NCBI GenBank assembly: GCA_905178155.1
Contig: CAJINV010000004.1
Coordinates: forward strand, 2,673,513-2,737,512
Reading direction: 5' to 3'
DNA length: 64,000 nt
Source of the DNA: Amoebophrya sp. A120
Lineage: Eukaryota; Sar; Dinophyceae; Syndiniales; Amoebophryaceae
Below, one piece after another: positions 32,078-41,600 of the stretch (its first letter is position 1; each line of letters begins with the position of its first letter). The notes beneath the pieces were generated by a model, which was not told where the DNA came from, searched no databases, and saw nothing but the letters and a program-made list of their open reading frames with translations. A program made the translations under genes and the position numbers.

Positions 32078-33875
32078 TCAACCCCCACTCCCAGCGGGCG
32101 GCGGAAAGTTGAAGCTGTGAGTGAAGGGCCCCCCGGTGCAAAGCTCCAAACCCTGGCGGCCACCAAAGGTGCCCGTGACAATCGTTGGAAGGCGAAACGC
32201 CGGGTCGGAAGGCTTGGCGGTTTCAAGGACGCAGGGTCGCAGTGTACTATCGGTCGGGCCGTCGGTTCCTTTCTGTTGCAATTCAGTAGAAGGCTTCTCC
32301 GGATGTGCTAGCTGCTCCTGGGGGGCGGTGGTGCTTGATTTGGTGGAAATCTCTTCTGCTGGAAGCTGTTTGATATTCGCCGCTCCTTTATTTCCCGTAT
32401 CGCTTGCGACGTTGCCAACATTCTTTTGGCCTACTCTTTCGTCAACAATTTGTGAAGTAGACCCTCCGGAGGTCCTCTCCGTCTGGGTCTGCTGCGTAGA
32501 AGTAGGAGCCTGGCGGGTCGTCGCTACATTCTTCTGCTCGTACTTTTGCTTGTACTTGGCCCACATTTTCTCAAGCTTCTTCCGCCGTGACTTTGCCACG
32601 GGCTCACCCGTTGCCGCGGCTGTCACTGGAAAACCGGAGTCATCGAAGGTGGAGAACTCGTGTTCTTGGTTGGCAGCAGTAGATTCGTCCTGCTGCTGTA
32701 TGCATTGCAAATATGTCTGGGTCTGGGAGGACGCGAACTTGTCGTGCTAAGAAAGTCCTCTGGATCGGGCAACAATTTGTGTTGCATGACTACCAAAAGC
32801 TGTCCACTTTTGAACAAATTTCGAGGCAGATTGTCATGCAGGTTAGGCATCATAGAGACGTCAGAGAACCTGTCATGCTAGGTTCTGCATTCCAAACCTC
32901 ATGGGGCATGCCGCATGGAAAATATGAAATGCATGAGAAGTTTGTATTGTTCCAGACCCAGCAGACACATTTGCAGTTGATATGCTGCTGTTCCCAATTG
33001 CGGTACTCGCCACTTCTGAAAAATTCCTCGGGAGGTGGCAAATTTACTCTCTCGTCGTTGCTCTGGCTTTTTCCGCCAATCCCAATCATACGACCATCGG
33101 GCCGAAATTTGCCTGGCTTGTCCTTGTGTCGTCCCGCCGTTGTACTACAGCCACTACCAGATACAGCTGCTCCACAACACAGTTGCTCCACGACCACCGC
33201 TGCCAGCGCTTTCCGGAACAAGCGATACAAAACCTCCGCCTCTTCTTTGCCGCACTGCGAGTGGTACTTCAGCGTTTTGTCGCCCGGGTTCAGCTATCCT
33301 GTGCAGAAGTATCGTACTCGTACCGTAGTAATTGCAGTCATGCATTACACATCTTTTTCTTAAGGTAAATCCGCATTGCAAATTTTATTTCTCATGCTGA
33401 GAAAATAATTTGTAATGCATCTATACGAGTACGATACTTTTGCAGTTCATATCAGCTTCGCCGTCAGCGAGGCCTGCGGGATCAACACCAGGCACTGGTC
33501 TTGCCCCTGCTTGCACAAGTCGACGACCGATTTGGCGTCTGAGTGGTCCTTTTCCCACGCATTGGTACTGGACAAACTCGCGGTGAGCAGCGATTTGCAA
33601 ATCTTCTTCAAATGGGTAAATTCCTTTGAGGTTTCTTCGTCTGCTTCTTGTTTCTCATTCTCAGCTGTACTACTCTTCATGATGCTGAAGAACTTCGTGA
33701 AGGAGACATGGAGGATCAGTCCGCGGTTAAAGCTCGCCCACACATCTTTGTCCGCGTCGACGAGTAACCGCCCGGAAACCACACGCTGCGTCACCACTTT
33801 CAAACCAGTCGGAGGCTCTGCGGGTGGTGCGGCCGGGGATTTGTTCTGGAGAAGGTCGCTGGACGGATTTGTCAT
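32078..33875 (-). CDS. ATD (human DTD2-type) D-aminoacyl-tRNA deacylase, 3 exons
   Basis: Exons 33875-33452, 33289-32983, 32693-32078; sum 1,347 nt, 448 aa; both introns are introners. DTD-fold enzymes hydrolyse mischarged aminoacyl-tRNA. Conserved pieces: LKVVTQRVVSGRLLVDADKD (residues 25-44), VLIPQASLTAKL (about 130-141), KYHSQCGKEEAEVLYRLF (about 150-167), and the C-terminal TGTFGGRQGLELCTGGPFTH then SFNF (about 415-440). The PQASL and TGGPFTH forms match the animal ATD paralogue (PQATL, TNGPFTH) rather than canonical DTD (SQFTL, NGPVT). Animal ATD has about 168 residues; here about 240 poorly conserved, Gln/Thr/Lys-rich residues are inserted between the YRLF helix and the final strand. 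The gene is close to the MRE11 region but not functionally linked to it. Confidence 0.85.
32699..32982. mobile_element. Introner, family B
   Basis: TATGCATTGCAAATATGTCT ... GTTGATA; direct repeat TGCTG. Joins NWEQQ to QQDES. Confidence 0.9.
33295..33451. mobile_element. Introner, family A
   Basis: TATCCTGTGCAGAAGTATCG ... CAGTTCATA; direct repeat TCAGC. Joins LTAKL to NPGDK. Confidence 0.9.
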
Positions 33876-34708
33876 CGTTATTGGTTGCGGTTATTCATCT
33901 ACTTACTCCGCTGCAAAGGCGTTTGTCTTTTATTTTACTAGTATTTTCAACCAGATCACTTCATGTTCCCTTTCTGGCGAGTTGTGATGTTTACAGACAA
34001 CTGCTACTGCAACGACAACGGATAAGACGGCGCAAGAGAAGCGCCTACCTTATAGACCACGATCTTCCGACACGTTCCTGAGAAATTGCAATGACCAGGG
34101 AAGGTGGAGGTGGTAGTTCTCGAAGTTACAACGATGAAAAGAACTTACGCCCACCGGCAGCGACTTTATAGAAAGTGCAAAGCAAAAGCATAAATGCCGA
34201 CCTGGTGCAACTACAACTACTCGAATGATCCACACGAATGTGAGATCTTCCTTTTGCGCGGCAGACTCTATGAAAGAATTAATAAAGAGTTGTAGCCGCC
34301 CCGTTGGACTGTCAATTTTGACTTTCAGGATCTTCTGCAGAAGCCGATAGCATGAACTACTGGTGATCTTCGCTTCCTCTCGTTGTCGCTGATCGTCCAA
34401 CGCAATGCTATACAGAAAGGCGCCGATCCTTCCGCGAGCAGTCCGCGAGTTGCGATACAAACATTGAAGCGCTTTCGCGGCGCAGAACTACTTCGTTTCG
34501 GGACCACAGGAGTTGAATCACTTTTCGGGTTACGTCGCACATTCAACACGACAAAGAACAACACAGTACCTTTCGAACGAAGATGCACCTCGCGCCAGTA
34601 CATGTTTTTGACGACAAAATGTCAAACTTACCCGTACACACAGACACAACATACACCAGTTCATTTTTTATCGATAATACGCCTCGCATCGCGATTTTTC
34701 TTTCCGCA
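33876..34708. other. Intergenic, nothing recognised
   Basis: Open stretches on both strands (34050-34800) lack recognisable products or supported splice sites. Confidence 0.4.
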
Positions 34709-37700
34709 TCACAGTTCTCCACCCTCCTGCGGCCCCTCTTGTGCAGTTTCCTCTTCCTCACCCACCCGCCACCACCACACACCGTCCATACCGTAGTAGA
34801 TTTTCTGCTGCGCGTATGGAACAGAAAGAGACGAGGAGAATGCATGCTTACGCCAGAGAAATTAGATCGAGCTAGCGGCAATCCTCGGGTTACCTTGTGC
34901 GCAACGCTTTCTTATAGAAGAACCCGTGGACGAAAGCAGGAACATTCGTGTAGATGCAGCAACGCAACACAGATGATAGTCATAGTTGTGACAAAAATTG
35001 TCTTCCTCTCTCTTCTCTCATACCCACAGGCGCTGGTCTGACACTCCCCAGAGCAGTGGCGGATGCACGCAGGTGAAGTCGTGCCCCGCCAGGATGCCCA
35101 GCGGCTTTACCTTTTGCGCGTAGTGCAGGATGTCGTGGTTCACCTGCTTGTAGGTGTGCGGCCCATCGATGAAGATTAAATCGAAAGAAGCGTCCGGGAA
35201 GCGGTCAATGGTGGCCTGGGACGTTTCCGCCAGCAAGTCGTAGCGGTGCGGGGCGAAGTTTTGGGCGAAACGGGCGCGGTATGAATTGCAAAAGTATCGT
35301 AATCGTACTCGTATTGCAATCATGCATCACAATTTTTTTTCTTGAGGTATATCAGCATTACAAAATTTATTTCTCATGCTGAGGAAATTTGTAATGCATT
35401 TATTTTTCTACGAGTACGATGCTTTTGCAAAGGATACGCGGACCTCGGGAGCGATCGTCGGGTCCACGCCGGTGTAGTGCAGGTTGGGGAACCGGGAAAG
35501 CAGGTAGTTGCCGTTTTGCCCCACGGCGACACCGATCTCCAGCACGCGTAAAGGTCGGGTTATCCAAGATGAAACTATGAAGAGGGGTTACTAAGCGTAG
35601 TTCTTCTTTTTACTCGGGAGACAGCATCACAAATCTGGCTGGCATGACAGCACATAAACCTCCAGACATGCGCGGTAGATCTGACGGTAGGGTACTTGAA
35701 CGGGCCTTACCGAATGCATGCCCGGTGGTGCAGCATGACATATGCAACTGTCTTGCGAGCATGAGCAGTCTCACCCTATCACCGTATTTTTTCTGCTTCC
35801 ATATGGGTCCGACGGTCCACGAGTTTTTGTGGGTGGCCGCGCAAGAGAAACCGCACGTCGCGGTCGAGCAGTAGAGTGGGTAAGTCCGAGTGCCATTCCT
35901 CCAAGAGGAAGGCGTCTAGCATGTCCCAGTGGCGTCCGTAGGCGATGGGCTGAAACACGTAGACAGGGTATTACAGTGAAAAGTGCCCCCCCCCAACCCT
36001 GAAATCGCAAAAATTTGCGATGCGAAGTTTCCAAATGAAAACTTTTTGTCATGCATGAAAGGAGTATGAATCTTTCTGATGCAGAGTCTAGGCGTGTATC
36101 GCATCGCTTGTATGACAAGTGCCTCGCTTGCTGGGGTCTTTTGCAATACAAATTTTTGCTATTCACGATGGGAAACCTGTGATGCTGGTAGATACAAGAG
36201 GGCGAGCGCGAGTGTTTCATTTGGAAAGGTTTGCAATACAAATGCTCCCAACTACGTTCGGGGTTTGGGGGCATTTTTCATTGCAATACAGGGGGAAGAT
36301 TCCACGGAAAGTCGTGGTTTTGGGACTGGAAAACTTCGGTGAACACCAGCTTCAGATATCCACAGTAAATTTCCCGTACACGTACAAATGCAGTCTCTGC
36401 ATGACAAAACTAGCCTTCAGTCCTAGTCTAGCATGACAAGTTGTACACTGCAACTTAGCGAAATTTGTCATGCATTTTGTACATGTACGGGAAATCTACA
36501 TGGCATATCAGGCCCAGGCTGGTCCGCGCGTGCAGCATGAGGAGTCGCGCCGCCACGGTCAATTGCAAAGCCAGGGCGGTTTCGTAGCCGTTTTTCTTTC
36601 GCGCCTTATTGTTTTTCTTGCTGGCAGCTACCGCGGAGGAGGAACTAGATGTTGAAAGAACTACGTCTTTTACCACGCAGGCCTTTCCCAAGTCGTTCAG
36701 CGCGTTGGGGTCCCGGTAGCCCAGAACTTCTTTCTCCACGGTGGCTTTCCAGCGACCGTAGACCGCCAGCAACGAGTCACCGACCTCCTCGAAGTGCGGA
36801 TTTTCCGGATTGGAGGGTAAAAGAAACTTTTGGTACTGCTCGAGCAGTTTTGCGTTGTCCTCAATCGCGAACTCGGACGGGTCAATCATCTTTTCCTCGG
36901 CCGACAGCAGGGCGACCGAGATTTCCCGCATCTGCTCACACAGGTCGATGATCAAGTTGGCTTGGGAACGCACCTGCTCCTCAGGCAGGCCGCCATCGAC
37001 GACCTGTTGCAGGCCGTTGGCAAAGTGGGACAGACCAAAAACGTGCTGATCCAGGGACAGCGGGACGTGATCCTGCTCGTGGCCCCAGTGGCAAATGCGG
37101 TCATCTTGCAGGAGCTGCTCTAGCTGGTCCCCGTTCTCGTGCTTGATATTCCCACGTGTAGTTCTTTTATCGACATTATTTTCCTCATCATTATCCCCAG
37201 CAGCGGCACAGTAGTCCAAATACGGAATCAACACCCTCCCTTTGGTCTTGGGAAACAGGCTTTCTGGATTGTACCCCGGCTGGTGGAGCTTCCAAACACC
37301 GTCGTCGAAGTCTTGCTGGTATGCTTTGTAAAAGTATCGCACTCGTACTAATTGCAAATACGCATGACAAATCTTCCTCCTATTAGGGTAAAACAGCATT
37401 ACAAATCCGGAATTTGTAAAACCATTTTTCTTCTTAACAAAATTATTTGTAATGCAATTTATGCTAGTATGTTACTTTTGCAATGCGTAGTTGGGTGATG
37501 GGCAGCTGATCCACTTTGTCCTGATTTTTTTCCGCACAATCAAACGACTCGCAGACCTTCCGTAAAAAGCTGCCGGCCTCCTCCCCCAGAAGCGTCTCCA
37601 CGTAGTCGTGACACTGCTCGAAGTTTCCCAGGCACAGCGCGAAATTTTCCTTCTCGCGCTCGGCGTGCTGGACCGCGTGGACAGATGGAATTATAGGGTT

Positions 37701-38078
37701 ATCGTGAAAAAGAAGTTGAAGTGTAGTGGTTGTCGTGAGAAAGAACAACGAAGAGGCTGTAGTTCCTACAGCGGAAGAAAAAAAGCTCGCGCAGGAGCTA
37801 CTTCCGGAGTCCTTCATCTCCTTGACGCGGAAGCGTCTCGACCACCGGGTGGAGACTTTTGATCTGTGCGGCTGAGGATGGTGTTGCGTCGACCGCCTGT
37901 GTGCGTTACCGTGAAAACTGGACATGAGCAAAGTCTTCTCGTCGTCCTGCTGGTCTTCGCAGCTACTCTGCAAAGAGGAACCAGCGACGGGCAAACTTGC
38001 CCGTGCTAGGGAATCTCTGTCCGCAGCATGACGATCACGATCATGAAGATTCCGAAACCGCACGGCACCGTCCAACAT
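34709..38078 (-). CDS. Class I SAM-dependent methyltransferase, 7 exons
   Basis: Exons 38078-37490, 37314-36508, 36351-36289, 35963-35783, 35546-35437, 35274-35024, 34807-34709; sum 2,100 nt, 699 aa. ATG at 38078 is preferred over a GTG at 38129. The N-terminal 190 residues are polar with one hydrophobic stretch (about 95-125) that could be a membrane anchor; exon 2 is a helical domain of unknown type. The catalytic domain is C-terminal: motif I VLEIGVAVGQNGNYLL, then LHYTGVDPT (motif II), FDLIFIDGPHTYKQVNHDIL and GILAGHDF, ending KIYYGMDGVWWWRV. This resembles the Methyltransf_24-like group of small-molecule or sugar methyltransferases. Introns: four standard introners, one atypical repeat-flanked insertion (35551-35782) and one GT-AG intron (35023-34808). 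Substrate unknown. Confidence 0.8.
35280..35436. mobile_element. Introner, family A
   Basis: TATGAATTGCAAAAGTATCG ... AAAGGATA; direct repeat CGCGG. Joins APEVR to ARFAQNF. Confidence 0.9.
35551..35782. mobile_element. Atypical introner-like insertion
   Basis: 232 bp flanked by a 4-bp direct repeat CGTA. Lacks TAT/ATA ends and strong TIRs, but contains the GCATCACAAAT/GCATGACA motifs of the other families. Removal joins EAEKI to RVLEIG. Confidence 0.7.
35969..36288. mobile_element. Introner, family H
   Basis: TATTACAGTGAAAAGTGCCC and its inverse; TAT...ATA; direct repeat CAGGG. Confidence 0.9.
36357..36507. mobile_element. Introner, family F
   Basis: TATCCACAGTAAATTTCCCG ... GGCATA; repeat TCAGA/TCAGG. 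Confidence 0.85.
37320..37489. mobile_element. Introner, family A, diverged
   Basis: TATGCTTTGTAAAAGTATCG ... TTTTGCAATGCGTA (GTA for ATA); repeat GCTGG/GTTGG. Confidence 0.8.
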
Positions 38079-38601
38079 ATTCGTTTTTGGGTTTGTTTCT
38101 TCGCTCAAAAAAGCTATAGTAGAGTGCACTTTTACGTCGACCTTGGTGATCCAGATCTAGTTCGTAGCTAGACTTTCCTATCGATAATTTTGATCGTGAG
38201 CGGTGGGGTGTTTTGTGGATCTGAAAACAACTAGCGTGGCAGTCAGATCGCGGGCAGATGATAGAGTAAGGGTGCGTCGGGGCGCCACCTCAGAGACGAA
38301 ACGACCAGGGGCAACAACAGAATTCAGTATATCAAAACATCTTCATGTGAAGTGAAGCCTCATCTTCTGCAAAAACAGAAGAAAAGGAAAACTCAGCCTT
38401 GGCACAAATTTACCAGAACAAGTCAGAAAACAACTCGCGAAGCTTTTGCCTGTTGCTTCTGTGCCACAACGAGCAAGCGACGACGGTACTGTGCCACTGA
38501 GACGTGGTCAACGCAGAATAGCTGCTGTTCTCTGCAGAGAGTTCTTTGTACATAGCCTTCATTTATTGTTCAAAAAATACTCTAAAGTCCGAAGCTACGC
38601 C
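38079..38601. other. Intergenic, nothing recognised
   Basis: Spacer between the methyltransferase start and the CDC50 stop. Confidence 0.45.
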
Positions 38602-41600
38602 TCAAGACGAACTTCGAAAGCAGATGCCGAAGGTCCCTCGAAGCGCGGCGCGGAACTGTCCGAACACCCCCGCTTTCTGGCTGTCCTTGCCCGCGTCTTT
38701 ATTTTTCGCCGCCGCAGCACCGAAGTCGCGGAGATATCGAACATCCCCAACCCGACGGGAGTAGACGACGTAAGTGTGTGTGAAGTAGAACGCGACCAGG
38801 AGCATGACGCCGGCCGCGGCGAGTATTCAGTACAAACATGTCTGAGTCTGCTGCTGGAGGAGTACGGCAGCGATTATGTTGGCTCACGCAGCAGCAGTAG
38901 TGTAACGAGAGTGGCTTGTGAAAGGTCTCTAAGGCTGCTTGCGAAAGCATCTTCACGAGTACAGGCTTTATTTAGGCGACGACTTCTCCATGGCTGTTTT
39001 GTGAGTGGAAAGCTGGCTTCTATTTGCGTAGCTGCAACAATTGAGAAGCTTTTGTGCGTCACATCACAATCTTCACAGCTTTTATTTTGTGTGCTTGGTT
39101 GGTGTCCCGCGCAAGCATGACAAATGCGATGCCGTCCTTTTTTCCAGACCCAGACATCATATCTGCAATTCATAGCGAGGAAGAAGAAGCCAAGTCGGCG
39201 GTTCCTTGAGCCCACCCAGGACGCTGTGCCGATGATGATTTCCTTGCTGAAGCTATCAACCAGGAATAAAGTGCATCACGTTCTTTCATAGCGGTTCGCT
39301 TCGTTCGCAGATTGCTGTAAGGGGGCATGACCAGGAATGTAGCTTGTAGTTTCATCGTGCATACTCCTGTGGTAGACAAAGTAAAAATTCAGTGTACAAT
39401 GGTAAGTGTCTCCACCTGTAATTATATGCGTTTATTGCAATGCGGATGTCGATGTTGAGTACAACCTAGTGCTGCATTTACATTTTTTCCTGTGATAAAT
39501 GTGCTCGCTGTTCTTGCTGCCGCGGTTGGTCTATCCTGTGCAAAAGTATCGTACTCGTAGTAATTGCAAACATGCATTACAAATCTTGTTCTCAAGCGAA
39601 ATCCGCATTACAAATTTTATTTCTCATCCTGAGGGAGTTTGTAATGCAATTATACGAATACGATACTTTTGCAATGCATATGGTCTTGAACCGACTGAAG
39701 ACCGTGAGCCGGATTTCCTTTATCACGAGAAAAAAGTGCTACAGTTACACACTTCTTGGAGTTCCTGCATCACAAATTTTCTCTGTGTGGCAGAGAAAAC
39801 TTGTAATGCGAAGATCATAAGGAAAAACAGGAAGGAAACGAGGCTCCCAAGCGTTTCCTGCATGAGACAGGTTGTCTGTGTTGCCGGTCTTGCATAGACT
39901 ATGTGTGTAACTGTCACACTTTTTTCTTGCGATATCCTTGTGCACGGTGGGCGTGGCCTCGTGCCCGGACTTGGCCACCTTGCCCCACAGCTTCGTGAAC
40001 ACGTTGGTGGCGGCGATGTGAAACCAAATGGTGAAAAATATCAAGAAGAAAAATTCCCCCTCCCCATATCAAAGCGGAAATCCGTGATGCAGATTTGCAG
40101 TCACGAATCAGCTTTGTCATGCTAGAAGGGAAAAGATGCGGACTGTAGTGCTGTGTGGCGTGGGGAAGTCTTGCATCTTCAGCATGACAGGAAGCAGCTG
40201 GAAGTGGGAAACAGCAAGCGAAGTTGCCTGCAAACGAGGCCACGACGGCGGCCCTTGGCCTTCTAGCATTGCAAGTCGATTTGTGTACTCAAATACAGCA
40301 TCACAAATTTCGTTTTCGATATGGGGTGATGGGATTTTCCCTTTTGATAAAAAGCGGCGACTCGACCCCCCAGCGCCTGTTCTCGCGCAGTTCGTACTGG
40401 CGCGCCTGTTATGCATTGCAAATTATTATATCTGGGTCTGGGAAAGTGCCGGGTTTGTCATGCTCTGGTAGCACGACTGTCAAGTCTGTCATGCAAGGTA
40501 CTCAAAAGCGCCACTTTTGTGTCATGCAAAGACCCAGTTTCTCATGCAGAATAGGCAACACCTAGCGACTCAAAAACCTGTCATGCTGAGCCGTCATTTC
40601 TGGCGTTCTCTCGAGTCGCCAGCCAGCATCACAAGTTTCCGGACCCAGACATATTTGCATTTCATACCTGTGAAATCGTGGTGGTCGCCGGAGCGACTGT
40701 ATCCTGTGCAAAAGTATCGCACTCGTATTGGAGTTATGCATTACAAATCTTCTTCTTAAGGTAAATCAGCATTACAAATTTTATCTCTCATGCTGAGGAA
40801 ATTTGTAATGCATTTATACGAGTACTTACGATATTTTTGCAAAGCATAGACTGAGGTGGAGGTGGTGGCGGTACTAGATGATGTTGAGGACGACGTCGTG
40901 CCCGCAAGTGGTCCCGCGGTCGGGCTCGCGGCGGTTACCATGTGGCTTCCGGTCCACTGGGAGCACTGCTTCCGTTCGTACGACCGCTGGTAGTTGTCGG
41001 TCTGGGCGGTGTTGGTGTTGTTCCAGTTGACCGGAACCGCATCTGGGTCCTCCGTGCTGGTAAACAAACAGTTGGCCGCTGGGTCGGTGGGCCGAAAGGG
41101 GCCAATTTTTTGCTCGGTGCCCGCGTCGTCGTCCTCAATCTTCCATTCTCCCGGGCGGTTCAGCTCGTAAGGCCCGCAAGCGTACTGGCGCGTCTGCGCG
41201 TAATTCGGGTTGGCCGGCTCTTTGCGCGCCAGGTACAGTGGCGGCACCTGCACCGAATAGCCGAACTCGTCCGCCTGGTGCTTCTGCACACACTGTATGC
41301 AATTAAAATCTCCATCCCCGCACTTGTACAAAATGTATCACGACGAATTTCACCAACTAACTATAGTTAGAAGAAGCAACGTGTGATGCTGAACAGGCCT
41401 CTTGAAGAAAAAGTTAGTCATGCCAGCAAAGCCACATAATTTCTACGTCGCGCAGTACGGGAATTTGTTTACTGCGGATCATACACTGCACCGGCGGGAA
41501 CGAGCGCACCACCCACATGTCGACGCCCTCCTCGTAGGTGGGCACGTAGTCAGATATCCACAGAAAAAAACCCATCCACACGATTTTTTGCATGACAAAC

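Noticed and set aside
31766-32750. Plus-strand ORFs across the ATD gene
   Set aside because: The minus-strand frame carries the conserved deacylase C terminus; the plus frames show no family.
38446-39120. 224-codon plus-strand ORF
   Set aside because: Overlaps the CDC50 last exon and an introner on the opposite strand; no recognisable protein.
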